Part shown: piece by piece, positions 16,518 through 26,165 of the stretch
Position numbering within the stretch: the first letter of the stretch is position 1
Layout: every line of letters starts with the position of its first letter
Origin: Bryobacteraceae bacterium CoA2 C42
GTDB lineage: Bacteria > Acidobacteriota > Terriglobia > Bryobacterales > Bryobacteraceae
Assembly: GCA_019931245.1 (NCBI GenBank)
Contig: JAINDL010000019.1
Location: 1 to 64,000, forward strand
Reading direction: 5' to 3'
DNA length: 64,000 nt
Position numbers and translations under genes: made by a program
Notes under the pieces: model-generated
The model's database searches: none
Told to the model about the DNA's origin: nothing
What the model saw: only the letters and a program-made list of their open reading frames with translations

Positions 16518-18140
16518 ATGCAGCTACCGGTGCGGTTCGGTCGCTATGAACTGCAAACGTTTTTGGGTGGAGGAATGTCGCATGTCTACCAGGCGGTAGA
16601 CACGGTGATGGGCCGGGCTGTGGCGGTGAAGATCCTGACCGAGCAGGGCATCCGCGACGCGGAGGCCAAGCAGCGTTTTCTGCACGAGGCGCGGCTGGCG
16701 GGGTCGATTCAGCATGACCACATTGTCACCGTCTATGACTACGGCGAGGAGCAGGGCTACCCGTTCATGGTGCTCGAGTTTCTGCGCGGACAGGACCTGC
16801 GGGACGCCATCCGGAACGGTCACGCCGGGGATGCGGCGAACCGGACGCGGATTGCTCTCGAAGTGGCGCGGGCGCTGGGGTTTATCCACGAGCGGGGAAT
16901 TATTCACCGCGACATCAAGCCCGAAAACGTCTTCCTTGAGCAGGGCGGCCGGGCGAAACTGATGGATTTCGGGATTGCGAAATCCGAGGGGCTGCACCTG
17001 ACGCAGGCGGGCCAGTCGATGGGGACGCCTTTCTATATGGCTCCCGAACAGGTGATTGGCGCGGCGGTGACGCCGCTCGTGGATGTTTACTCGTTCGGGA
17101 TGGTTCTCTATGAACTGTTCAGCGGGGTGAAGCCCGTGAACGGGGATACGCTGCAGCGGCTGTTTTATGTGATTCTGCACGAGACGCCGGAACGCGGGCC
17201 GTTGGTGACGGCCGGGACGCCGCCGGCGTTGGTGGATCTGATCTATCGGTGTATCGCCAAGAAGCCGGAGGAGCGGCTGCAGAGTTTTGGGGCGATTGCG
17301 GAGATTTTGCAGGGGGTGCTGGCCGGGGCGACGCAGGCGGCGCCGGTGCCCGTGGCCGCGGTCAGCGGCAGTAAGGCGGGCAAGGGCGCCCTGGTGGCGG
17401 GGGCGCTGAGTCTTGTGTTGCTGCTGGGCGCGGGAGCAGTGTGGTACCTGCGACGCCCGCAGCCAGTCGCGGCCCCGGCGCCACCCCGGGCGGTGCGCGG
17501 GGGCGCGGTGGTGCCGGTGGCGGCGGGAGAGTTCCTGTTGGGGCCGGACCGGAAGAAAAGCAGTCTGTCTGCGTTTTCGGTGGACCGGACGGAGGTTTCG
17601 CATCGGGCCTACACGGAGTTCGCGCAGGCGACGGGCGCGCCGGACTCGCCGGGCGCGCCGGAACTGCCGGTGGTCGATGTCAGCTTTGACGAAGCGAAGA
17701 AGTTCTGCCTCTGGGCGGGTAAGCGTCTGCCAAGCGAGGAGCAGTGGGAAAAGGCGGCGCGGGGTACCGATGGCCGTAGCTATCCCTGGGGCAGCGAGAT
17801 GAAGGCCCAACTGGCGGCGGTGAAGGAGAATCCGGCGGCGGCGAAGGGCCCGCTGGCGGTTGATTCGCTCGCGGCCGGGGCGAGTCCGGCGGGGGCGCTG
17901 CACTTGGCGGGCAACGTGTGGGAATGGGTGGAGAAGCCCCACACCCCAAGCGCGCAGGCCGTTGAGAGCCTGCAGAGCCTGCTGCAGCCGCCGCCGGTGG
18001 CGGGGGAGGCGTGGCACCGCATCAAGGGCGGGGCGTACGACCGCGGCATCGCCGAGGCGCTGGCGTTTGAGTTTGTCAGCATGCCGGCGCGGTTTCGCAG
18101 CCCGAACATCGGCTTTCGCTGCGTCCTGCCCGCCGAATAA
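16518..18140 (+). CDS. Ser/Thr protein kinase fused to an FGE/sulfatase-modifying-factor domain
   Basis: 540 residues. The kinase domain (residues 8-265) is a paralogue of the upstream one, with GGGMSHVY, VAVKILTEQG, HRDIKPENV, DFGIAKSEG and MAPEQVIG all intact. A Pro/Ala linker and a membrane helix (about 293-312) are followed by an extracytoplasmic FGE-sulfatase-type domain (about 335-538). Its marks are SVDRTEVSHRAYTEF, FCLWAGKRLPSEEQWEKAAR, the short LAGNVWEW and the end NIGFRCVLP. FGE-fold domains in such kinases usually act as binding or sensor modules rather than sulfatase activators. It is the last gene of the T6SS block and ends inside a strong hairpin. Confidence 0.92.
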   Translation: MQLPVRFGRYELQTFLGGGMSHVYQAVDTVMGRAVAVKILTEQGIRDAEAKQRFLHEARLAGSIQHDHIVTVYDYGEEQGYPFMVLEFLRGQDLRDAIRNGHAGDAANRTRIALEVARALGFIHERGIIHRDIKPENVFLEQGGRAKLMDFGIAKSEGLHLTQAGQSMGTPFYMAPEQVIGAAVTPLVDVYSFGMVLYELFSGVKPVNGDTLQRLFYVILHETPERGPLVTAGTPPALVDLIYRCIAKKPEERLQSFGAIAEILQGVLAGATQAAPVPVAAVSGSKAGKGALVAGALSLVLLLGAGAVWYLRRPQPVAAPAPPRAVRGGAVVPVAAGEFLLGPDRKKSSLSAFSVDRTEVSHRAYTEFAQATGAPDSPGAPELPVVDVSFDEAKKFCLWAGKRLPSEEQWEKAARGTDGRSYPWGSEMKAQLAAVKENPAAAKGPLAVDSLAAGASPAGALHLAGNVWEWVEKPHTPSAQAVESLQSLLQPPPVAGEAWHRIKGGAYDRGIAEALAFEFVSMPARFRSPNIGFRCVLPAE

Positions 18141-18153
18141 TGCGGCGGGCAGG
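18125..18153 (+). terminator. perfect 11-bp stem-loop spanning the kinase stop codon
   Basis: CCTGCCCGCCG (18125-18135) pairs perfectly with CGGCGGGCAGG (18143-18153) around a 7-base loop that contains the TAA stop (18138-18140). There is no T-run after it, so it is not a classical intrinsic terminator. It is placed to end or protect the T6SS transcript 22 bp before argG. Confidence 0.5.
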
Positions 18154-18175
18154 CACGACCCATTACACTGGCTAA

Positions 18176-19516
<1,341 letters not shown>

Positions 19517-19517
19517 C

Positions 19518-20270
19518 GTGGTGATCTCGCTGTTCATTACCTGCTACAACGACGCGCTGTTCCCGCGGACGGGCAAGGCGGTGGTGGAGGTGCTCGAACG
19601 GCTCGGCCATACGGTCGAGTTTCGCGCGGCGCAGACCTGCTGCGGGCAGATGCACTATAACACCGGCTACCGCGAGGACTCCTACGCGCTGCTGCGGCAG
19701 TTTCTCGACGTGTTCGCCGATGCCGAGGTGATCGTGTGTCCATCGTCATCGTGCGTGGCGATGATGCGGGATCACTACCCGAAGATGGCCGCGCAGTTGA
19801 ACGATCCGGCGCTGCAGGCGCGGGTGGAGGCGATTCTGCCGCGGGTGTTTGAGTTCTCCGAATTGCTCGTCGATAAGCTCGGGGTGACGGACGTGGGCGC
19901 TTTTTACCCGCACACGGTGACGCTGCACGCTTCCTGCCACGCGCTACGGTCGCTGCACATTGGCGGCAAGCCGGCGGAGCTGTTGCAACAGGTGAAGGGG
20001 CTGACGCTGCTCGAGCTGCCGGATGCCGACCAGTGCTGCGGGTTCGGCGGGACGTTTGCGGTGAAGAATCCGGATGTCTCGGCGGCCATGCTGTCGGATA
20101 AGGTGCAGTGCGTGCTCGGCACCAAGGCCGAAGCCTGCACGGGCGCGGACAACTCGTGCCTGATGCACATTGGCGGCGCGCTGAGCCGGCAGCGGACCGG
20201 GGTGCGGACGATTCATCTGGCCGAGATTCTGGCCGCGACCGAGGAAAGCAGCAGGGAGAAGACCGTATGA
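19518..20270 (+). CDS. lutA: lactate utilization protein A (Fe-S oxidoreductase, CCG domains)
   Basis: 250 residues from the GTG at 19518 (GTG at 19521 also possible). Two cysteine-rich CCG domains are visible: AQTCCGQMHYNTGY near residue 40 and DADQCCGFGGTFAVKNPD near residue 175. This is the LutA/YkgE pattern. With LutB and LutC it forms the iron-sulfur L-lactate oxidation complex. It overlaps lutB by four bases (ATGA). Confidence 0.93.
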   Translation: MVISLFITCYNDALFPRTGKAVVEVLERLGHTVEFRAAQTCCGQMHYNTGYREDSYALLRQFLDVFADAEVIVCPSSSCVAMMRDHYPKMAAQLNDPALQARVEAILPRVFEFSELLVDKLGVTDVGAFYPHTVTLHASCHALRSLHIGGKPAELLQQVKGLTLLELPDADQCCGFGGTFAVKNPDVSAAMLSDKVQCVLGTKAEACTGADNSCLMHIGGALSRQRTGVRTIHLAEILAATEESSREKTV

Positions 20271-21679
20271 GTGTTCGGGTTGGAGAGGCCGCCAGCGCCC
20301 CGCCGTTTCCGGAAGCCGCCAAAAAGATGGTGGCCAACTCGCAGCTGCGGCGCAACGTGCGGCACGCGACGGATGTGATCCGGACGAAGCGCGGCCGGGT
20401 GGTGGGCGAAAAAGAAGACTGGCAGGCGCTGCGCGACGCGGGCAAGGCGATCAAAGATCATACGCTCGCGAACCTCGACCGCTATCTGCTGCAGTTTGAA
20501 GAGGCGTGCACAAAGGCCGGCGGCCAGGTGCACTGGGCGCGGGACGCCGATGAGGCCAACCGGATCATCGTGGACCTGATGAAGCAGTACAACGCCGATG
20601 AGGTCATCAAGGTCAAAACGATGACCTCGGACGAGACGCGGCTGAACGTCGCGCTCGAGGCTGCGGGCATCACGCCGTTTGAGACCGACCTGGCCGATCT
20701 GATTGTGCAGTTGGGCGAGGATAAGCCGTCGCATATCGTGGTCCCGGCGCTGCACCGCAACCGCATGGAGATTCGCGAAATCTTCATGAAAAAGATGGGT
20801 CTCGACACGCTTGGCTATCAACCGGAGGACCTGGCCGGGGCGGCGCGTCAGTATCTGCGCGAGCGCTTTCTGCGGGTGAAGGTGGGTATCAGCGGGGCGA
20901 ACTATCTGGTGGCGGAGACCGGTTCGGTGGTGGTGGTCGAGTCGGAAGGCAACGGCCGCATGTGCCTGTCGCTGCCCGAGGTGCTGATCAGCATTGTGGG
21001 CGTCGAGAAGGTGATTCCGCGGTTTGAAGACCTGGAGGTTTTCCTGCAACTGCTGCCGCGTTCGGCCACGGGCGAGCGCATGAACCCGTACAACTCCATC
21101 TGGACCGGGGTGACGCCGGGCGACGGGCCGCAGGCGTTCCACATCGTGCTGCTCGATAACGGGCGGACGGAGGTGCTGGCCGACCCGGAGTCCCGCGAGA
21201 CGCTCGATTGCATCCGCTGCGGGGCCTGTTTGAACGCCTGCCCGGTGTACCGGCAGACGGGGGGCCATGCGTATGGATCGGTTTACGGCGGGCCGATTGG
21301 GGCGATTTTGACGCCGCAACTGCAGTCGATGGAGCATTCACAGACGCTGCCTTATGCCTCGTCGCTGTGCGGGGCCTGCTATGAGGTCTGTCCGGTCAAG
21401 ATCAACATTCCCGAGATTTTGATTCACCTGCGGACGAAGGTGGTCGAGAGCGGCCATGCGCCGCTGGCTGAGCGGCTGGCGATGAAGGGGGCGGCGTTTG
21501 CGATGTCGAAGGCGAGCCGGCTGAGTCTGGCGCATGCGTTTGCGCGGCTGGGGCAGTGGCCGTTTAACGACGATGGGAAGCTGGACAATCTGCCGGGTCT
21601 GCTGGCCGGGTGGACGGAGACACGCGATCTGGATGCGATTCCGGCGGAGTCGTTCCGCGAATGGTGGGCCAAACGATGA
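20267..21679 (+). CDS. lutB: lactate utilization protein B (LUD plus 4Fe-4S ferredoxin domain)
   Basis: 470 residues from the ATG at 20267. The N-terminal two-thirds is an LUD domain (for example GISGANYLVAETGSVVVVES). The C-terminal part has two 4Fe-4S clusters, CIRCGACLNACPVYRQ and CGACYEVCPVKINIPE. This is the standard LutB/YkgF plan. It is coupled to lutA and lutC by ATGA overlaps, so all three should be made in similar amounts. Confidence 0.95.
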   Translation: MSVRVGEAASAPPFPEAAKKMVANSQLRRNVRHATDVIRTKRGRVVGEKEDWQALRDAGKAIKDHTLANLDRYLLQFEEACTKAGGQVHWARDADEANRIIVDLMKQYNADEVIKVKTMTSDETRLNVALEAAGITPFETDLADLIVQLGEDKPSHIVVPALHRNRMEIREIFMKKMGLDTLGYQPEDLAGAARQYLRERFLRVKVGISGANYLVAETGSVVVVESEGNGRMCLSLPEVLISIVGVEKVIPRFEDLEVFLQLLPRSATGERMNPYNSIWTGVTPGDGPQAFHIVLLDNGRTEVLADPESRETLDCIRCGACLNACPVYRQTGGHAYGSVYGGPIGAILTPQLQSMEHSQTLPYASSLCGACYEVCPVKINIPEILIHLRTKVVESGHAPLAERLAMKGAAFAMSKASRLSLAHAFARLGQWPFNDDGKLDNLPGLLAGWTETRDLDAIPAESFREWWAKR

Positions 21680-22293
21680 CGGCCCGGGAACAGGTGCTGG
21701 CGCGGATCCGGAAGAGTCAGGGCGGTCCGGCGAATCAGACGATTCCGCGGGAGTATGCCGAGGTGTCGCCGCTTTCGCGCGAAGAGGTGGTGGAGCAGTT
21801 TGCGGACCGCCTGCGGGACTATAACGCCACGGTGCACCGCTGCGCCGCTGCGGCCGTGGCCGAGACGGTGGCGGGAATTCTGCGGGCGCGCGGGAAGTCC
21901 GGGTTGCTGGTGCCGGCCGGGCTGCCGGCGGCTTGGCTGCCGGCCGGATTCGAGTTCCGCGTTGATGAGGGGCTGTCCTATGCCGAGCTCGATGCGAGCC
22001 AAGGGGTGCTGACGGCTTGTGACGGTGCGATTGCGCTAACGGGGACGATTGTGATTGCGCACACGCCCGGGCAGGGCCGCCGGGCGCTGTCGCTCGTGCC
22101 GGACTACCATTTGTGCGTGGTTCGTCTCGAGCAGTTGGTGGCGACCGTTCCGGAGGGCATGCGCCGGATGGCGGGGCTGCTGCCGGCGCCTTTGACGACG
22201 ATTTCGGGGCCTTCGGCGACCTCGGATATTGAGATGATCCGGGTGAAAGGGGTGCATGGCCCGCGGACGCTCGAAGTGATTCTGGTGGACTGA
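21676..22293 (+). CDS. lutC: lactate utilization protein C (LUD domain)
   Basis: 205 residues from the ATG at 21676, which overlaps the lutB stop. The LUD fold is recognisable in the second half (CDGAIALTGTIVIAHTPGQG, then LSLVPDYHLCVVRLEQLV). Its C-terminal SGPSATSDIEMIRVKGVHGP is typical of LutC/YkgG. It is the third subunit of the lactate-oxidising complex. It converges on the DUF3445 gene, 9 bp away. Confidence 0.93.
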   Translation: MTAREQVLARIRKSQGGPANQTIPREYAEVSPLSREEVVEQFADRLRDYNATVHRCAAAAVAETVAGILRARGKSGLLVPAGLPAAWLPAGFEFRVDEGLSYAELDASQGVLTACDGAIALTGTIVIAHTPGQGRRALSLVPDYHLCVVRLEQLVATVPEGMRRMAGLLPAPLTTISGPSATSDIEMIRVKGVHGPRTLEVILVD

Positions 22294-22302
22294 GGCAGGG
22301 GG

Positions 22303-23109
22303 TCAGCGGGCGGGCTGGGCGTGTTCGCTCAGCCAGTGGAGGGCGGGGGCGAGGATGGGGGTCAGCCCTTTGTAGTCGGCCATAGCTGGCGGTGTCGTCT
22401 CCAAAACCCCGCGTAACAGTTGCTGCTGGGCCGGGCTCAAAGTAGCGAGAGTCTGCTGGTAGGTATGGATGGTAAACAGCACGCAGCCGGAGTCTGGCAG
22501 CGCGGTAAGGGTTTGCCGCTCGACGCGGAGGTAGCAGCGGTCACCCGCGTTTTCGGGCGTTACTTCGCTGTTTGCGAAACGAACCCAATCGTTCCAGCGG
22601 GAGCTGAGGTCGAGCCGGCCCGTGGGCTTCATGCCCCAGTTGAGGCGGCCGACGGGGCGGCCGGGCTTGAGGCGGGCGAGCAGGTTCCGGGTGGGTTCGC
22701 CGAGCGTTTCCGCGTAGCCGGGCACGGGGTCGTGTATGGCGAGCAGTGGGCGTCCCATCTTTTCGTTGAGGCACCAGCCGTTGGGGAAGCAGAGGTGGCC
22801 AGCAATGAGTTCCTGATCGCCGGAGGCGCGGAGGATCAGCAGATCTTCGGCCACCTGGGCACCCACTTCCGCTAGGGTGGCGGCGGGCCGTTGCAGCACG
22901 GCGGCGGCTTCCCGCTGGGCTGGCTCCGAGCCCGGCAGCGCCTGTTGATAGTAATCCGGCCACTCCGCCAGCAGCGCCTTCTTTTCCTGCAGCTCCGCAG
23001 GGGTGGCGGCATCCTGTTCGAGGATCGACTGTTCGGCCGTCAGCGGCGTTACGCCCAGACGGAGTTCGAAGCGGGGAGACAGGAAGGGAAAGTGCCAGGA
23101 CGGGATCAT
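22303..23109 (-). CDS. haem-dependent oxidative N-demethylase-like protein (DUF3445)
   Basis: 268 residues from the ATG at 23109; longer upstream starts run through the divergent radical SAM gene and are shadows. The core ICFPNG-type motif is seen as LCFPNGWCLNEKMGRPLLAI, followed by HDPVPGYAE, NWGMKP and ERQTLTALPDSGCVLFTIHTY. These fit the family of the haem-dependent oxidative N-demethylase alpha subunit (PF11927). The studied enzyme removes methyl groups from dimethylamine with separate electron-transfer subunits. None is adjacent here, so the substrate and partners are unknown. Divergent from the radical SAM gene, with 39 bp between the two starts. Confidence 0.75.
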   Translation of the reverse strand: MIPSWHFPFLSPRFELRLGVTPLTAEQSILEQDAATPAELQEKKALLAEWPDYYQQALPGSEPAQREAAAVLQRPAATLAEVGAQVAEDLLILRASGDQELIAGHLCFPNGWCLNEKMGRPLLAIHDPVPGYAETLGEPTRNLLARLKPGRPVGRLNWGMKPTGRLDLSSRWNDWVRFANSEVTPENAGDRCYLRVERQTLTALPDSGCVLFTIHTYQQTLATLSPAQQQLLRGVLETTPPAMADYKGLTPILAPALHWLSEHAQPAR

Positions 23110-23148
23110 TTGAAATCTCTTAATGATGGTAGACTTAGCATTTCCCTT

Positions 23149-24708
23149 ATGCGTGTACATCTGGTCAATCCGAGTGACATGGCTTTCGGCACCGCCGTCA
23201 TCACTCCACGCTGGCTCTACGTCCTTGCTGCCGCGACGCCCGAGGAGTTTGGCGATCCCGTCATTTGGGACGAAACGCTCGAGCATTTTGACCCGCTGCA
23301 GGTGCAGGAGGGCGATGTGGTCGGTATTGGCGTCCACACCGGGAACGCGCTGCGCGGCTACGAAGTAGGCCGGCTGGCGCGGGAGCGCGGCGCGTGGGTT
23401 GTCTACGGCGGCATCCACTCGACGCTCTATCCGGAAGAGATCCTTGAACGGGGCAGCGCCCATGTGGCGGTGAAGGGCGACGGCGACCAGATTTGGGCTA
23501 AGGCGATCCGGGATTGCGTCAAGGGTAGTCCGGAGCGGATCTACGAGGGCGGCCGCGTGCCGCCGGAGCACTTCCTGCCGGCCCGCTGGGACCTGTTGCC
23601 GAAGGGTGCCTATATGTGGGCGTCGGTGCAGACGGTGCGGGGCTGTCCGAAGCACTGTTCGTTCTGCTCGGTGTGGCGGACGGACGGGCAGAAGCCGCGG
23701 CAGCGGACTTCGGACGTGGTGATTGACGAGATTGTGCAGTTGCGCCGGCTGGGCTTCCGTTTCATCGCGTTGGCGGATGATAACTTCTATCCGGTGAGCT
23801 TCACCGACATCAAGCTGGCCGAGCGGCAGGGTAATGCGGAGAAGGTCGCCAACTACCACGCGATTCGCGAAGAGCGTTATGAGTTGATGGCGCGGCTGGC
23901 CGACCTGCCGGGCGACATGAACTTCTTCACGCAGATCACGATGGAGGCGGCCGAGGATCTTGAGTTCCTGGCGGCGATGAAGAAGGCCCGGATTCGCGGG
24001 GCGCTGGTGGGGGTAGAGGCGGTGACGCCGGAGGGGCTGAAGGAGGTCTATAAGGACTTCAACTACGCCGGCGAGGAGCTGGTGCAGCGGCTGCAGGCGT
24101 TCCGCGATAACGGCGTCCATGTGCTGGGTTCGTTTATCTTCGGCCTGGCGTCGGACCGGCAGATTACTTTTGAAGCGACGCAGGCGCTGGCGCGGCGCGC
24201 CAAGTTGACGTTTGCGCAGTTTGTGATGCTGACGCCGTTCCCGGGCACGGTGGACTTTGACAAGTGGGAGAAGGGCTTCGGCGGCAATCCGCCGATGGTG
24301 GAAGGGATTCCGATCACCCGCTACTGGCTGATTCCGGCGCACAAGCGGCCGAAGATGTTCATGCCGCACCCGACGATGAGCTCGGAAGAGCTGCGGCAGC
24401 GGACGCAGGGTGTCTGGGACGAGTTCTATAGCTTCAAGGCGATCTGGGAGCGCTCTTCCTGCACCCCGAACCTCCGGGCGCGTCTGGCGTTTATCTTCAT
24501 CTCCAAGCTGTACCGGCAGATGTATGCCTCGACGGGTATTGCTACCGACAGCGCGCGCCGTTCGAAGGCGAATAACTGGGCCCGGTGGCTCGCCAAGCCG
24601 ACGCAGAAGCTGTTCCAGGCCAAGCCCATGCCGGAGTTGCAGGCGCCGGCGCGGCGGCCGAAGCAGCAGCCGCAACTGTCGAACGATCCTCTGCGGGTGA
24701 TCTCTTAA
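23149..24708 (+). CDS. B12-binding-domain radical SAM protein
   Basis: 519 residues from the ATG at 23149. The N-terminal domain (about 1-130) has the B12-binding-like pattern GDVVGIGVHTGNALRGYEV and VVYGGIHSTLYPEE. The radical SAM domain starts with TVRGCPKHCSFCSVW, giving the CxxxCxxC cluster near residue 170, followed by ALADDNFYP and GALVGVEAVTPEGLKEVYKD. A C-terminal helical extension with DUF4070-like features follows. Such proteins methylate or rearrange lipids and secondary metabolites; the substrate is not deducible. Confidence 0.85.
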   Translation: MRVHLVNPSDMAFGTAVITPRWLYVLAAATPEEFGDPVIWDETLEHFDPLQVQEGDVVGIGVHTGNALRGYEVGRLARERGAWVVYGGIHSTLYPEEILERGSAHVAVKGDGDQIWAKAIRDCVKGSPERIYEGGRVPPEHFLPARWDLLPKGAYMWASVQTVRGCPKHCSFCSVWRTDGQKPRQRTSDVVIDEIVQLRRLGFRFIALADDNFYPVSFTDIKLAERQGNAEKVANYHAIREERYELMARLADLPGDMNFFTQITMEAAEDLEFLAAMKKARIRGALVGVEAVTPEGLKEVYKDFNYAGEELVQRLQAFRDNGVHVLGSFIFGLASDRQITFEATQALARRAKLTFAQFVMLTPFPGTVDFDKWEKGFGGNPPMVEGIPITRYWLIPAHKRPKMFMPHPTMSSEELRQRTQGVWDEFYSFKAIWERSSCTPNLRARLAFIFISKLYRQMYASTGIATDSARRSKANNWARWLAKPTQKLFQAKPMPELQAPARRPKQQPQLSNDPLRVIS

Positions 24709-24722
24709 CGTAAGCTGCCGCC

Positions 24723-26165
24723 GTGACACTCCCGGATCTTTTTGATTATTCCTTTATCGGTCGCCGCGACGAGGTGGCGATCGAATGGGACCGGGAGTAC
24801 ACGTTTGGCGAGATGGACGACCGGGCGTCGCGGATGGCGGCCCTGCTCGTCTCCCGTGGTTTGGCGGCGGGGGACCGGCTGTGCGTCTACCTCCCGAACT
24901 GTCTTGAGTTTATCGACCTGTTTGTGGCGGCAACGCGGCTGGGGGTGATCTTCGTCCCGGTCAATGTGCTTTACCGCGACCGGGAGATCCGGCACATTGT
25001 GACGGACGCGGATCCGGTGGCGCTGATTACGACGGCGGAGTTGCAGACGCACGTGCCGCCGGGCGGGACGGTGTGGACGGTTGAGGAGTTGCGGTCGGCG
25101 GTGAAGGAGTTTCCGGCGAGGCGGCGAGTGGCCGTGACCGATGGGGAGACCCCGGCGGCGATTGTCTACACCTCGGGCACCACCGGGGCGTCGAAGGGCG
25201 CGGTGCTGACGCACAACAACTTCATTGCGAACGCGGTGAATATTGTCACCTGTTGGCAGATTACGGCGGCGGACCGGCTGCTGCTGACGCTGCCGCTGTT
25301 TCACGTGCACGGCCTCGGCAACGGGGTGCACGCGTGGCTGCTGAGCGGGTGCCGGATGCGTCTGGCTGAGCGTTTCGCGCACGAGCAGGCGGCGGGCTGG
25401 ATGCGGGAGTTTGCGCCGACGCTGTTTTTCGGCGTCCCGACGATGTATGTGCGCATGCTCGACTGGCCGGCGGCGGAGGCCCGGGCGATTGGCGGGCGGA
25501 TGCGGCTGTTTGTCTCCGGGTCGGCGCCGCTGCCGGCGCCGGTGCTCGAAGAGTTTCGTGGTCTTTATGGGCACACGATTCTTGAGCGTTACGGGATGAG
25601 CGAGACGCTGATGAACCTGTCGAACCCGCTGTACGGGGAGCGCCGGCCGGGTGCGGTGGGGCTGCCGCTGCCCGGGGTGGCGGTACAGAACCGGCGGCCG
25701 GATGGGACGATTGCGGCGGATGGAGAGGTGGGGGAGCTGTTTTTGCGGGGTCCGAATGTGTTCAGCGGCTATTGGCGGAAGCCGGAGCTGTTCACGCCCG
25801 GGGATTGGTTCCGGACGGGGGATATTGCGGTCCGCGCGGCCGATGGCTACTACACGCTGCAGGGCCGACGCAGTGATCTGATCATCTCGGGCGGGTTCAA
25901 CATCTATCCGCGGGAGATTGAAGAGTTTTTGGCCGAGCAGCCCGGGGTGACGGAGGTGGCCGTCGCCGGGGTGCCCGATGCGCGGCGGGGCGAGGTGCCG
26001 GTGGCGTATGTGGTGGGGGAGTTTGACGCCGGGGTGTTGGCCGAGGCCTGCCGGCGGCATCTGGCATCGTTCAAGATTCCGCGTGGGTTCGTTTCGGTGG
26101 AGAAGCTGCCGCGGACGGCTCTGGGGAAGGTGCAGAAGCATCTACTGCCGCGCTGGGAGGCCTGA
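24723..26165 (+). CDS. acyl-CoA ligase (AMP-binding), probably malonyl-CoA synthetase-like
   Basis: 480 residues from the GTG at 24723. All ANL-family motifs are present: the phosphate loop YTSGTTGASKGA (149-160), YGMSET, WFRTGDIA, the hinge region GRRSDLIISGGFNIYPRE and the C-terminal lysine in PRTALGKVQKHLL. It forms an acyl-adenylate, then the CoA thioester. The next gene, overlapping by one base, encodes a MatC-like permease. The pair therefore suggests uptake and activation of malonate or a related dicarboxylate (MatB/MatC); this rests on context. Confidence 0.85.
   Translation: MTLPDLFDYSFIGRRDEVAIEWDREYTFGEMDDRASRMAALLVSRGLAAGDRLCVYLPNCLEFIDLFVAATRLGVIFVPVNVLYRDREIRHIVTDADPVALITTAELQTHVPPGGTVWTVEELRSAVKEFPARRRVAVTDGETPAAIVYTSGTTGASKGAVLTHNNFIANAVNIVTCWQITAADRLLLTLPLFHVHGLGNGVHAWLLSGCRMRLAERFAHEQAAGWMREFAPTLFFGVPTMYVRMLDWPAAEARAIGGRMRLFVSGSAPLPAPVLEEFRGLYGHTILERYGMSETLMNLSNPLYGERRPGAVGLPLPGVAVQNRRPDGTIAADGEVGELFLRGPNVFSGYWRKPELFTPGDWFRTGDIAVRAADGYYTLQGRRSDLIISGGFNIYPREIEEFLAEQPGVTEVAVAGVPDARRGEVPVAYVVGEFDAGVLAEACRRHLASFKIPRGFVSVEKLPRTALGKVQKHLLPRWEA

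Noticed and set aside
22891-23148. Upstream extension of the radical SAM gene
   Set aside because: It runs through the DUF3445 gene on the other strand and is not family-like; the ATG at 23149 begins the B12-binding-like domain.
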